Shown here: piece by piece, positions 8,494-16,921 of the stretch | Layout of the letters: every line of letters starts with the position of its first letter | Numbering within the stretch: position 1 is the first letter of the stretch | Source of the DNA: an uncultured Acetatifactor sp. | Lineage (GTDB): Bacteria > Bacillota > Clostridia > Lachnospirales > Lachnospiraceae | DNA: 51,271 bases | Direction: 5' to 3' | Assembly: GCA_934394665.1 (NCBI GenBank) | Contig: CAKRRS010000012.1 | Location: forward strand, 1 to 51,271 | Notes under the pieces: model-generated | Databases searched by the model: none | What the model was told of the DNA's origin: nothing | The model's input: only the letters and a program-made list of their open reading frames with translations | Position numbers and translations under genes: made by a program

Positions 8494-9285
8494 ATGTATA
8501 CGAAAGAAAAACTGCAGAAACAATTAGAAACCATGGGATTGACAGGAGAGGAGACAATTCTGATCCATTCTTCCATGAAATCCATAGGAGAAGTGGAAGG
8601 CGGCGCAGATACCGTGCTGGATGTCTGGATGGAATATTTTGCGGAAGGGTTGCTTTTGTTGCCGACGCATACCTGGGCGAATGTGAATGTGGAGCAAACG
8701 GTGTATGATTATCGCACGACGCCTTCCTGCGTGGGACTTCTGACGAATCTTTTCCGGCAGAGGGCAGGTGTGGTGCGTTCTCTGCATCCCACGCACAGCA
8801 TGGCGGGATTCGGGAAAAACGCTGCGGAATATCTGGCAGGAGAGGAAGAAAATAATACGCCCTGTACGCCGGGCGGAGCCTATGACCGGTTGAAGGACTG
8901 CGGCGGAAAGATTCTGTTAGTCGGCGTAGGGCATGAGCGTAATACCTATATTCACAGCGTGGAAGAAGTCCTGAATGTACCGAACAGGCTGGCAGACTGC
9001 CCTATGAAACTGATCACAGTTTTGCCGGACGGAACCAAAAAAACTGTGTATATGAGAAAACATTATAATCCTAAGCAACCTCATATTTCGGAAGACTTTG
9101 TCAAACTGAACAGAGCACTTTTGGAGTGCGGCGCAGTGAGTGAGGTGCAATTTGGAGATACAAAGTGCCTGCTTTGTGATGCCAAAACGGTTTTTCGGGT
9201 AGTAAGACATGTGCTGGCACCGGATCCGGAATGCCTCGTGACGAAACCGGAGATCCCCAAGGAGCGCTGGCAGAACTTTAAATAA
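8494..9285 (+). CDS. AAC(3)-family N-acetyltransferase (YokD-like)
   Basis: A 263-residue protein of the antibiotic NAT (aminoglycoside 3-N-acetyltransferase) fold. Family signatures are ILIHSSMKSIG near the N-terminus, LLPTHTW, and SLHPTHSMAGFG in the middle, followed by a GKILLVGVGHERNT segment. Enzymes of the fold transfer acetyl from acetyl-CoA to an amine. Chromosomal members such as YokD have no proven drug substrate, so resistance should not be assumed. No mobile element or resistance gene is nearby. The ATG follows GGAG at about 7 nt. Confidence 0.85.
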   Translation: MYTKEKLQKQLETMGLTGEETILIHSSMKSIGEVEGGADTVLDVWMEYFAEGLLLLPTHTWANVNVEQTVYDYRTTPSCVGLLTNLFRQRAGVVRSLHPTHSMAGFGKNAAEYLAGEEENNTPCTPGGAYDRLKDCGGKILLVGVGHERNTYIHSVEEVLNVPNRLADCPMKLITVLPDGTKKTVYMRKHYNPKQPHISEDFVKLNRALLECGAVSEVQFGDTKCLLCDAKTVFRVVRHVLAPDPECLVTKPEIPKERWQNFK

Positions 9286-9308
9286 TGAGCCGTAAGGAAA
9301 ACCAAGCG

Positions 9309-9348
9309 GCTGCAAAGCAGCGGAGAGCATCGAAGATGCGAATCGTGA
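9309..9348 (+). repeat. Two-hairpin intergenic element, copy 1
   Basis: GCTGC-AAA-GCAGC, a GGAGA spacer, then GCATC-GAA-GATGC and GAATCGTGA. A second element with the same plan but different stem sequence lies at 33941-33982. It sits between the acetyltransferase stop and the shared terminator. Confidence 0.45.
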
Positions 9349-9354
9349 TATAAC

Positions 9355-9387
9355 AAAAAAGGATCAGTCCATCGGACTGATCCTTTT
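9355..9387. terminator. Bidirectional terminator between the acetyltransferase and cold-shock genes
   Basis: GGATCAGTCC pairs with GGACTGATCC around ATC, flanked by six A on the left and four T on the right. It can end transcription of the cold-shock gene on the minus strand (six T) and of the acetyltransferase on the plus strand (four T). Confidence 0.85.
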
Positions 9388-9401
9388 GGTTTACCTTGCT
9401 A

Positions 9402-9617
9402 TTAAGCTACAACAGTAACGTTGGTAGCACGGATCTTGCTGCTGTTCTGAGGATCGCACTCGGTATCGAAAGTTACCTTCTGACCCTCTTCCAGAGACTT
9501 GAAACCATCAGCGTTGATAGCGGAAAAATGTACGAATACTTCTTCGCCGTTAGCATCGTTGGTGATGAAACCATAACCCTTCTGAGCGTTAAACCACTTA
9601 ACTGTACCGTTATTCAT
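9402..9617 (-). CDS. Cold-shock protein, CspA family
   Basis: A 71-residue single cold-shock domain. It begins [18 protein letters not shown] and contains RNP1 (KGYGFI) and RNP2 (VFVHFS), the single-stranded nucleic-acid binding motifs. It acts as an RNA chaperone or transcription antiterminator. The length is normal for the family. The ATG follows a very strong AAAGGAGG. The 150-nt leader starts at a near-ideal promoter and contains a terminator-like hairpin, so expression is probably controlled in the leader. Confidence 0.96.
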   Translation of the reverse strand: MNNGTVKWFNAQKGYGFITNDANGEEVFVHFSAINADGFKSLEEGQKVTFDTECDPQNSSKIRATNVTVVA

Positions 9618-9682
9618 TATTGGTACCTCCTTTAATAATTCAGGCTTTGCCTGATCCTTTTGATGATTCTAAAACGTAGGAC

Positions 9683-9745
9683 AAAAAAATCACATATTTT
9701 TGTAAAGCATCCGTAAAAGTAACAATGTCTTACAAAAATATGTGA
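9683..9745 (-). terminator. Terminator-like hairpin inside the cold-shock leader
   Basis: On the minus strand TCACATATTTTTGTAA pairs perfectly (16 bp) with TTACAAAAATATGTGA across a 24-nt loop and is followed at once by seven T. It lies between the cold-shock promoter and start codon, and no other minus-strand gene is upstream, so it looks like an attenuator. Confidence 0.65.
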
Positions 9746-9776
9746 GATCAATGACTTTCATTTAGAATACGGTTAG

Positions 9777-9806
9777 AGTATACCATTGCCCCGATCGAAA
9801 TGTCAA
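9777..9806 (-). promoter_or_regulatory. Promoter of the cold-shock gene
   Basis: On the minus strand a perfect TTGACA, an 18-bp spacer ending in TGG, and TATACT. It gives a leader of about 150 nt. Confidence 0.8.
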
Positions 9807-9886
9807 TAATTATCTTCGATTTTTAGACCTATTTTACCATAGACAGCACATAATATTTTAAGAGAGATAAGGCATGGAGAAAGACG

Positions 9887-10708
9887 ATGAATCTAAGCTA
9901 TTTGTGGAAAATGTTACAAGGGGCGCTGATCGGTCTCGGGGCAGTACTTCCGGGGATCTCCGGAGGTGTGTTGAGTGTGGTGTTCGGGGTCTACCGGCCG
10001 ATCATGGAACTGTTGGCGGATCCGCTGCACAGGTGGCGGACGCATCTGCCGGGGCTGCTTCCCTATATGATAGGATCCGCTGTTGGTTTCTTGGGCGTGG
10101 CGAATCTGTTGTCCTATCTGTTAAATACCTACCCGGATCGCTCTGTCTGTGTATTTGTCGGACTGATCTGCGGCATGCTGCCGTCGTTATGGAGAGAAGC
10201 GGGAGAGCAGGGACGGAACGGGAAAGATGTGGCGGCTTCTGTAATTGCTTTTCTGGGGATGGGGAGCCTGCTTTTTACGTTACAGAATGCGCAGACAACG
10301 GTTCCTTACGGTTTCACAGCGTTCCTTTTTTGTGGATTCGCGTTTGCGTTGTCTGTGATCGCTCCGGGAATGAGTTTTTCAGCACTGTTGATGCCACTGG
10401 GGCTGTACACGCCATTTGTGGATGGTATCGGGCGATTGCTTCCGGAAGTGATTTTGCCGGGAAGCATTGGATGTTTTCTTACTTTTATAGGTCTGGCAAA
10501 ACTGGTAAACCGGTTATTTGAACGGCATTACAGTATGATGTTTCACAGTATTTTCGGCATTGTCTGTGCGGCGACAGTTCTGACGGTTCCGTTTCGCAGT
10601 TTTGGAATATCGGCGGAGGCAGCATCACGGAATCTTTTCTGCATGGCAGCAGGGATTGTGACAGCTCTGCTATTAGAGATTCTGAATGAGAAACTTTTGA
10701 AAAAATAA
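9887..10708 (+). CDS. DUF368 membrane protein (PopT-type undecaprenyl-phosphate carrier)
   Basis: A 273-residue polytopic membrane protein of the DUF368 family. It begins with QGALIGLGAVLPGISGG, the typical family N-terminus, and the related segment SVIAPGMSFSALLMPLG occurs in the second half, an inverted-repeat layout. DUF368 proteins (PopT) were recently shown in other bacteria to recycle undecaprenyl phosphate across the membrane for cell-wall synthesis; the role here is inferred from the family. The start follows GGAGA at about 6 nt. An overlapping 215-residue frame on the same strand has no family resemblance and was dropped. Confidence 0.88.
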   Translation: MNLSYLWKMLQGALIGLGAVLPGISGGVLSVVFGVYRPIMELLADPLHRWRTHLPGLLPYMIGSAVGFLGVANLLSYLLNTYPDRSVCVFVGLICGMLPSLWREAGEQGRNGKDVAASVIAFLGMGSLLFTLQNAQTTVPYGFTAFLFCGFAFALSVIAPGMSFSALLMPLGLYTPFVDGIGRLLPEVILPGSIGCFLTFIGLAKLVNRLFERHYSMMFHSIFGIVCAATVLTVPFRSFGISAEAASRNLFCMAAGIVTALLLEILNEKLLKK

Positions 10709-10745
10709 GATGGATGAATTCGCAAATTTCAAAAAGATGGCATGT

Positions 10746-10795
10746 TTTCCTATATTTGATACAGACTAAAGATGACGGTTTGGAAATATAGGAAA
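10746..10795 (+). other. Leader stem-loop before the EIIA-like gene
   Basis: TTTCCTATATTT pairs perfectly with AAATATAGGAAA (12 bp) across 26 nt. The 3' arm runs into the AAGGAAGG ribosome binding site, so folding could limit translation. Confidence 0.5.
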
Positions 10796-10808
10796 GGAAG
10801 GCGTCAGC

Positions 10809-11492
10809 ATGCAGTCATTTTATATTGTGGCGGCAGGCATCCTGGGAGTATTGATTGGATTCTGGTCGGGAAGGAGCCTGCAGTGGAAGATAGAGGAAAC
10901 GGAAGAAAGTGCAAAAGGAACACATGAGGAAAGAAAAATAACGGAAGGAAGGCAGCTTGCAATGCAGGGAACCGTGATCGGAAGCCCCGTAACCGGTGTG
11001 GTACAAAATAATACAGAGACGAACGCGCAGGAAGCAAAGGGAGATGGAGAGACAGAGGGGGCATGGGATAAAGACACGTGGGAGAAGGCGAAAAACGAAG
11101 TGCCGGGGAAAGTCAGCATTGTACCGGAAGATGGCAGAGTCTATGCGCCCACCGCAGGAAAAGTGCTGAAGCTGTATCCCATGGGGAACCGGATCCGTTT
11201 CTGCACGGACAGTGGGATAGAATTGCTGCTGGAAATCTGCAGGGACAGGGAAGAATTGCACAGCGGCTATTATCATTGTAATGTTTTGCAGAACGAAGTG
11301 GTGCGGAAAGGAAAACTGCTCCTGGAGTTTGACAGGGACGGACTGGTGAAAGAAGGAGTAGATACTGCGATTACGTTGGAGATGTGTCAGTCAGTGGGGG
11401 CAGGTCAGATCGTCAGAACATGGAAAGACCATATTCATGTGGGAGAGGAACTTCTGTGGATACAGAAAAAGAGGAGGGGCAGGCAGGATTAG
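10809..11492 (+). CDS. Membrane-tethered EIIA-Glc-like protein lacking both active-site histidines
   Basis: A 227-residue protein. Residues 3-20 form one membrane helix, and residues 25-55 are a charged linker. Residues about 55-220 match the glucose-type EIIA domain of the phosphotransferase system: SPVTG, then VYAPTAGKV, TDSGIELLLE, LLLEFD and a C-terminal VGEELLWI. Aligned by eye with E. coli Crr, the two active-site histidines become Asn127 (PMGNRI for ETNHAF) and Glu142 (LLLEIC for FVHFGI), so it should not carry phosphate. An acidic insertion of about 30 residues (70-100) follows the first strand. A regulatory or scaffold role is inferred. No other PTS gene is nearby. The last 4 bp overlap the convergent AraC gene. 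Confidence 0.75.
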   Translation: MQSFYIVAAGILGVLIGFWSGRSLQWKIEETEESAKGTHEERKITEGRQLAMQGTVIGSPVTGVVQNNTETNAQEAKGDGETEGAWDKDTWEKAKNEVPGKVSIVPEDGRVYAPTAGKVLKLYPMGNRIRFCTDSGIELLLEICRDREELHSGYYHCNVLQNEVVRKGKLLLEFDRDGLVKEGVDTAITLEMCQSVGAGQIVRTWKDHIHVGEELLWIQKKRRGRQD

Positions 11493-12313
11493 GTCTGCCT
11501 GCGGTAAGCGCCGGGCGTCATATGGAACTGTTCCCGAAAGACACGGAAAAAAGTGCGGGAGCTGCCAAAACCCGCATCCAGAGCGATCTGTGTCACGGAC
11601 AATTCCGTGGAGCGTAACAGATCTCTTGCATAATCCAGTCGTCTGGAATTGACATAGTCCGGGAAGGTCGTATGCAGCTTTTCCGCAAAAATCCGTGACA
11701 GGACAAAGCGGCTGACACCGAATTCACGGGACAGGCTTTCCAGGGATAATTCTTCAGTGTAATGAGCATCCAGATAGAGTAAAAGCCGCTGCTCCAATTC
11801 CAGATCATCGGTAGATTGTCCGGGCTGTAAGGGCAGTGTGGGCAGCAGGTCAGCCAAAAGGAGAGTAAGATAACCCTCGGCATATCGCTGAACATCGGAT
11901 GGCGTGGGGCGGTCCTTTTCCATAGCGGCGGCAAGCCGGGTAAGTTCTTCCAGTGCAATCCGGCTGTGTCCGGTAAGGGATTCTTCGGAGAATGCGTTGT
12001 GCGAGGGCTTCTTATTCTGGAAAAAGTGGCGGAAGGAATGGCAGAAATCCGGCTCGAAAATACACAGAAGATTCTGGCCGGGTTCTACATTTTTCAGGCC
12101 GTGCATCTGATTGGGAAATACCAGAACACCCTCACCGGGCTTCAGGACAAAATCCTTCTGTTCGATGGTGACGGTGGTGGATCCGCTTAGAACATAGATC
12201 AGTTCCAGCTGCCTGTGAAGATGGACGGCATAAGGATTGTTTTTTGACAGATACAGATAAAGCGGTTCCCGGCGGTTCTGGTAAAAGAAACTCAATGAAT
12301 TTTCCTCCTGCAA
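11489..12313 (-). CDS. AraC-family transcriptional regulator (cupin + double HTH)
   Basis: A 274-residue regulator. The N-terminal half is a cupin-like sugar-sensing domain (HLHRQLELIYVLSG, then GVLVFPNQMHG). The C-terminal 100 residues hold two helix-turn-helix motifs ending in ALDAGFGSSRTFFRVFREQF and the closing MTPGAYRRQ. It is divergent from the GH43 gene, across 230 bp holding an extended -10 promoter, so it probably activates that enzyme in response to a xylan-derived sugar. Its stop overlaps the convergent EIIA-like gene by 4 bp. Confidence 0.93.
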   Translation of the reverse strand: MQEENSLSFFYQNRREPLYLYLSKNNPYAVHLHRQLELIYVLSGSTTVTIEQKDFVLKPGEGVLVFPNQMHGLKNVEPGQNLLCIFEPDFCHSFRHFFQNKKPSHNAFSEESLTGHSRIALEELTRLAAAMEKDRPTPSDVQRYAEGYLTLLLADLLPTLPLQPGQSTDDLELEQRLLLYLDAHYTEELSLESLSREFGVSRFVLSRIFAEKLHTTFPDYVNSRRLDYARDLLRSTELSVTQIALDAGFGSSRTFFRVFREQFHMTPGAYRRQT

Positions 12314-12441
12314 ACTTTGGCACTTGTGGTTCCGAAAAACATAAATACTGTTTTGTGTGAAAAAACAGATGGTTACAATAAAATTATTATGTCATTATAT
12401 CCGATGGATTGCAAGATTTGACACAAAGAAAATGATAATTG

Positions 12442-12472
12442 GCACGCGGCATGCACGCACTTTTGTTATAAT
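12442..12472 (+). promoter_or_regulatory. GH43 promoter with direct repeat
   Basis: TGTTATAAT is a perfect extended -10 element. In place of a -35 box there is a direct repeat GCACGC (12442-12447 and 12453-12458), one helical turn (11 bp) apart, next to the -10 box. This is the usual position of an AraC-family activator site. The binding is inferred. Confidence 0.5.
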
Positions 12473-12543
12473 GCAGACAGAGACAACGAAAAGCAAAGCT
12501 TTGGCGGAAAACAATATCGGCCGCAAGGCGGAACGGAGAATAC

Positions 12544-14085
12544 ATGGATAAGACAAAGATACATAAGATGTGGATCGCCGATCAGGGAGACGGGACTTAT
12601 ACCAATCCGATCCTTTATACGGATTATTCGGATCCGGATGCTATCCGGGTGGGAGAGGATTATTTCATGATCGCTTCCAGCTTCTGCAACACGCCGGCAG
12701 TGCCGCTGCTGCATTCGAAAGATCTGGTGAACTGGAAGGTCATCAATTATATTATTGACAAGCTTCCCTTTGATTACTATGATAAGCCGGTACACGGCTG
12801 CGGTACCTGGGCTCCGGCCATCCGTTATCATGAAGGAACTTACTACACATTTATTCCCATGCCGGATGAAGGCATCATGATGTGTAAGACCACAGATCCC
12901 TGGGGAGAATGGAGCGAGCCTGCGTATGTCCGGAAGGTAGTCGGCTGGATCGATCCCTGTCCCTTCTGGGATGATGACGGGAAAGCTTATATGGTAACGG
13001 CTTTTGCCAGAAGCCGTATCGGATTCAAGAGTATGCTGTATATGTCACCGATAGAGCCGGACTGTTCCGGAGTGCTGGACGACGGACAGTTCATCTATGA
13101 CGGACATGCTACACAGCCTACCATCGAGGGACCAAAGCTGTACAAGAGAAACGGTTACTATTACATCTTTGCTCCGGCAGGCGGTGTGAAACCCGGCTGG
13201 CAGACGGTACTGCGTTCGAAAAATATCTACGGACCCTGGGAAGAGAAAATTGTATTGCATCAGGGAAATTCTCCCGTCAACGGGCCTCACCAGGGTGCAT
13301 GGGTGGATACGCCGGACGGGCAGGACTGGTTTTTACATTTTCAGGATGTGGGAAATGCAGGTCGCATTATTCACTTGCAGCCGATGCACTGGGAGAATGA
13401 CTGGCCGGTGATTGGGGTGAATGCCGTGGATGGCTGCGGCGAGCCCACACTGCATTACCAAAAGCCTGAAGTGGGTGCAACGTATCCAATCGATGCCCCG
13501 GAGGACAGTGATTTCTTCGAAGGAGAGAATCTGGGACTGCAGTGGCAGTGGAACGCCAATTATAAAAGGGAATGGTACGATCTGAAAGACGGTCAGCTCC
13601 TGCTCCATGCACAGGCGGCGGATCCGAAGACACAGCTGTGCGATGTCAGCAATCTGTTATTGCAGAAGTGGCCTGCACCGGAATTTTCTATTACCACCTG
13701 TCTGCATCTGGAGCAGATGAAGGAAGGCGATGTGGCAGGACTGGTATCGCTGGGCGGATGTTATACAGCACTTGCAGTTCAGAAAATACACGGTAAAACG
13801 GAGTTACAGCAGCGTACCGGCAACTGGACGAAGGATGATGAGATACGCACAGGTCTGGGAGAATGGAACAGCGATGTGATCTATCTGCAGATGAAGGTGG
13901 AGAAGGAGACTTACCGCACATTTTATGTAGGAGCCGAGGAGGAAAATTTACAGCAGGTGGGACAGATGGTGGAAGCAACTCCGGGCCGCTGGGTCGGTGT
14001 CAAGGACGGACTGTTTGCCATCAACGAACAGGGTGCGTCCGGCGGTTCAGTGGCTGCGGACTATTTTGCATATCAGGAACTGTAG
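12544..14085 (+). CDS. Glycoside hydrolase family 43 (beta-xylosidase-like, with C-terminal beta-sandwich)
   Basis: A 513-residue enzyme without a signal peptide. The five-bladed propeller spans about residues 18-315. The catalytic base is in YSDPDAIR, the pKa-tuning Asp in WIDPCPFWDDDG, and the acid Glu in TIEGPKLY. The C-terminal part (about 330-513) is the beta-sandwich seen in GH43 beta-xylosidases (DUF1349-like). It likely releases xylose or arabinose from xylo-oligosaccharides in the cytoplasm. Subfamily (perhaps GH43_12) is a guess. The upstream AraC gene is the probable regulator; a MATE gene follows after 86 bp. Confidence 0.9.
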   Translation: MDKTKIHKMWIADQGDGTYTNPILYTDYSDPDAIRVGEDYFMIASSFCNTPAVPLLHSKDLVNWKVINYIIDKLPFDYYDKPVHGCGTWAPAIRYHEGTYYTFIPMPDEGIMMCKTTDPWGEWSEPAYVRKVVGWIDPCPFWDDDGKAYMVTAFARSRIGFKSMLYMSPIEPDCSGVLDDGQFIYDGHATQPTIEGPKLYKRNGYYYIFAPAGGVKPGWQTVLRSKNIYGPWEEKIVLHQGNSPVNGPHQGAWVDTPDGQDWFLHFQDVGNAGRIIHLQPMHWENDWPVIGVNAVDGCGEPTLHYQKPEVGATYPIDAPEDSDFFEGENLGLQWQWNANYKREWYDLKDGQLLLHAQAADPKTQLCDVSNLLLQKWPAPEFSITTCLHLEQMKEGDVAGLVSLGGCYTALAVQKIHGKTELQQRTGNWTKDDEIRTGLGEWNSDVIYLQMKVEKETYRTFYVGAEEENLQQVGQMVEATPGRWVGVKDGLFAINEQGASGGSVAADYFAYQEL

Positions 14086-14171
14086 AAAATAACATTTACC
14101 GTATTTACAATGCAATGACAATGTGCTATTTTGGCAGATGTCAATGTAAGGATAAAGGAATGATGTAAATT

Positions 14172-15518
14172 ATGACGGAAGAAAAGAAAATGCTGTTTTC
14201 ACAGGATGCAATGAAAAAATTGTTATGGCCTCTGATCATAGAGCAGTTTCTGGCAATCGCAATGGGTATGGCGGACACGGTGATGGCAGCCAGCTGCGGT
14301 GAGGCCGTGGTATCCGGAATCTCTCTGGTGGACAGTATCTGCGTGCTGCTGATCGGACTGTTTACAGCCATGGCAAGCGGTGGTGCCGTAGTGGCAGCAC
14401 AATATATGGGACATGGAGATAAAGAAATGGTAGGCCGGGCCTCCAACCAGCTGTTTATGGCGGTTGGAGGTGTGGCTCTTCTGTTTATGGCGGTGGCACT
14501 GATCTGGAACAGAGGATTATTGGCTCTGCTGTACGGAAATGTGGATGCGGATGTCATGAGTGCAGCCAGAATCTATTTCTATATTGTAGCGGTCTCTTTT
14601 CCTTTTCTGGGGATTTACAACGGTGGTGCGGCTCTGTTCCGCGCCGTGGGAGATTCTAAGGTATCCATGAAGGTATCTCTGGTAGCGAATCTGGTGAATA
14701 TTGTGGGAAATGCGATCCTGATCTATGGTGCCGGGATCGGCGTCACCGGTGCAGCGCTTTCCACACTGTTTTCCAGAATATTATCGGCAGTGATGATCGT
14801 AGTGCTGCTTAAGAAAAGTGACAAGATTATCATGAGCAATTATTGGCGCCTGGATACAAAAATCCTTGGGAAAATCCTGTATATCGGTATACCGAATGGT
14901 CTGGAGAACAGTATCTTTCAGATCGGTAAGCTGCTGACCACCAGCCTGATCGCCGGGTTCGGAATGGCGGCTACGACAGCCAATGCCGTAACAGGCAGCA
15001 TTGCCAGCTTTCAGCAGATCCCGGCCAATGCCATCGGTGTTGCGATGATCACTGTGATCGGACAGTGTATCGGTGCCGGAGAGACAGAACAGGCACTATA
15101 TTATCATAAGAAAATGATGAAAGCAGCGTATGCCTGCATGATTCTGTTGGGAATTCCCATGATCATTTTTGCCCGTCCTATCTGTGGAATTTATCATCTG
15201 AGCCCGGAGACGATGAAAATAGCCGTTTTTCTGTTGTGCTACAGCTGCGTCTGCTGTATGCTGGTGCATCCTCTGTCATTTGCGCAGGCGAATGCTCTCC
15301 GTGCGGCGGGAGATGTGAGATTTACCATGACCGTGTCGATTTCTACCATGTGGCTCTGCCGTGTGGGTATGGCTTATATTCTGGGACAGGGCGCAGGTCT
15401 GGGTGTCATCGGCGTCTGGATTGCCATGACCATGGACTGGGTGGTCCGTGCGGTTTTATTTACCAACAGAGTACGGACCGGAAAATGGCTGCAGTATAAG
15501 GATAAGCTGATGAACTAA
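14172..15518 (+). CDS. MATE-family efflux transporter
   Basis: A 448-residue, 12-helix membrane protein of the multidrug and toxin extrusion family. The start of the first helix (LLWPLIIEQFLAIAMGMADT) and the GVTGAALSTLFSR segment in the middle are typical; the length is normal. It exchanges Na+ or H+ for organic cations; the substrate is unknown. The best ribosome binding site, AAGGA, is about 12 nt before the ATG, rather far. Whether it shares the GH43 transcript cannot be told; no terminator was seen in the 86-bp gap. Confidence 0.92.
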   Translation: MTEEKKMLFSQDAMKKLLWPLIIEQFLAIAMGMADTVMAASCGEAVVSGISLVDSICVLLIGLFTAMASGGAVVAAQYMGHGDKEMVGRASNQLFMAVGGVALLFMAVALIWNRGLLALLYGNVDADVMSAARIYFYIVAVSFPFLGIYNGGAALFRAVGDSKVSMKVSLVANLVNIVGNAILIYGAGIGVTGAALSTLFSRILSAVMIVVLLKKSDKIIMSNYWRLDTKILGKILYIGIPNGLENSIFQIGKLLTTSLIAGFGMAATTANAVTGSIASFQQIPANAIGVAMITVIGQCIGAGETEQALYYHKKMMKAAYACMILLGIPMIIFARPICGIYHLSPETMKIAVFLLCYSCVCCMLVHPLSFAQANALRAAGDVRFTMTVSISTMWLCRVGMAYILGQGAGLGVIGVWIAMTMDWVVRAVLFTNRVRTGKWLQYKDKLMN

Positions 15519-15526
15519 ATTTTGCA

Positions 15527-15555
15527 TTGACAGATTTTCCAATGTGTTTTAGCAT
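15527..15555 (+). promoter_or_regulatory. Promoter of metY
   Basis: Perfect TTGACA, a 17-bp spacer, and TAGCAT. The metY start follows about 50 nt later. No SAM or T-box leader fits in this short space. Confidence 0.65.
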
Positions 15556-15607
15556 ATTTTTTATAGAAAATACATACGCACGGATAAGTGCAGAAATGAG
15601 GCAGAAC

Positions 15608-16912
15608 ATGAGCAAAAAGCCCTATGCAGAGCGTAATCTGAAATTCGAGACATTACAGTTACATGTGGGACAGGAGCAGCCTGATCCCGTGACCGGTGCA
15701 AGAGCCGTTCCCATTTATCAGACTTCTTCTTATGTATTCCGCAACTGTGACCACGCAGCAGCACGTTTCGGTCTGGAAGATCCCGGTGAGATCTACGGCC
15801 GTCTGGGCAACCCGACACAGGGGGTCTTCGAGCAGCGTATTGCGGCATTAGAGGGCGGTACCGCAGCTCTGGCAGTAGCCAGCGGCGCAGCAGCTATCTG
15901 CTATACGATCCAGAATCTGGCAAAACAGGGAGACCATATCATTTCTGCTAATAATATTTACGGCGGAACCTACAATCTGCTGGCACATACCCTGGTAGAT
16001 TACGGTGTGACCACCACTTTCGTGGCGCCTTCCGATTATGACAGGATCGAAGCAAGCTTTCAGGAGAATACCAAGGCTCTCTATATCGAGACTCTGGGCA
16101 ACCCCAATTCCGATGTGGTAGATATCGAGCGTCTGGCTCAGATCGCCCATGCACATAAAGTCCCTCTGGTAGTGGACAATACGTTTGCAACCCCTTATCT
16201 GGTACGGCCTTTTGAGTACGGTGCAGATATCGTAGTACATTCTGCTACGAAGTTTATCGGCGGACACGGCACCAGCTTAGGCGGTGTGATCGTAGAGAAC
16301 GGCAAGTTTGACTGGGAAGCAAGCGGCAAGTTCCCACACCTGTGCACTCCGAACCCCAGCTATCATGGCGTTACCTTCACCAAGGCAGTGCCGGGCGCAG
16401 CTTTTGTGACAGCTATCCGTGCAATGCTCCTGCGTGATATGGGCGGATGTATTTCTCCCGTGCATGCATTTATTTTCTTACAGGGACTGGAGACACTGTC
16501 TCTTCGCGTGGAGCGTCATGTGGAGAATGCACTGAAGGTTGTACAGTATCTGAACAATCATCCCCAGGTAGAGCGTGTGCATCATCCTTCCGTATCCACC
16601 GATCCGGAGCAGCAGGCATTATATAAGAAATATTTCCCGAATGGCGGTGGTTCCATCTTCACCTTCGAGATCAAGGGCGGCAAGGAGACAGCCAAGAAGT
16701 TCTGCGATAATCTGGAACTGTTCTCCCTGCTGGCAAACGTGGCAGATGTGAAATCTCTGGTCATCCATCCGGCTTCTACTACCCATGCACAGCTGTCTGA
16801 GGAAGAGCTGAATGAGCAGGGCATCTACAGCAATACCATTCGTCTGTCCATCGGTACAGAGAATATCGATGATATCATTGAAGATCTGGAAGGCGGTTTC
16901 CAGTCTGTTTAA
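15608..16912 (+). CDS. metY: O-acetylhomoserine sulfhydrylase (MetY)
   Basis: A 434-residue PLP enzyme of the Cys/Met-metabolism family that makes homocysteine from O-acetylhomoserine and sulfide (it can also use methanethiol). KFETLQLHVGQEQPDPVTGAR near the start and YQTSSYVF are typical of MetY. The PLP-binding Lys lies in VHSATKFIGGHGTS, and SLVIHPASTTHAQL near the C-terminus is conserved. The start was set at MSKKPYAERN, with GAGG about 8 nt before it; an upstream start would lie over the promoter. It is followed after only 9 bp by a LuxR-type membrane protein, so the two are very likely one operon. Confidence 0.93.
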   Translation: MSKKPYAERNLKFETLQLHVGQEQPDPVTGARAVPIYQTSSYVFRNCDHAAARFGLEDPGEIYGRLGNPTQGVFEQRIAALEGGTAALAVASGAAAICYTIQNLAKQGDHIISANNIYGGTYNLLAHTLVDYGVTTTFVAPSDYDRIEASFQENTKALYIETLGNPNSDVVDIERLAQIAHAHKVPLVVDNTFATPYLVRPFEYGADIVVHSATKFIGGHGTSLGGVIVENGKFDWEASGKFPHLCTPNPSYHGVTFTKAVPGAAFVTAIRAMLLRDMGGCISPVHAFIFLQGLETLSLRVERHVENALKVVQYLNNHPQVERVHHPSVSTDPEQQALYKKYFPNGGGSIFTFEIKGGKETAKKFCDNLELFSLLANVADVKSLVIHPASTTHAQLSEEELNEQGIYSNTIRLSIGTENIDDIIEDLEGGFQSV

Positions 16913-16921
16913 GGAGAGACC

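Noticed and set aside
8494..9285. Aminoglycoside resistance gene
   Set aside because: The fold matches AAC(3), but chromosomal members of this branch have no proven drug substrate and there is no mobile context.
9874..10521. Overlapping plus-strand frame in the DUF368 gene
   Set aside because: The Cys/Arg-rich translation has no family match, while the other frame is a clear DUF368 protein.
15519..15607. SAM riboswitch or T-box before metY
   Set aside because: After the predicted transcription start only about 45 nt remain, too short for either.
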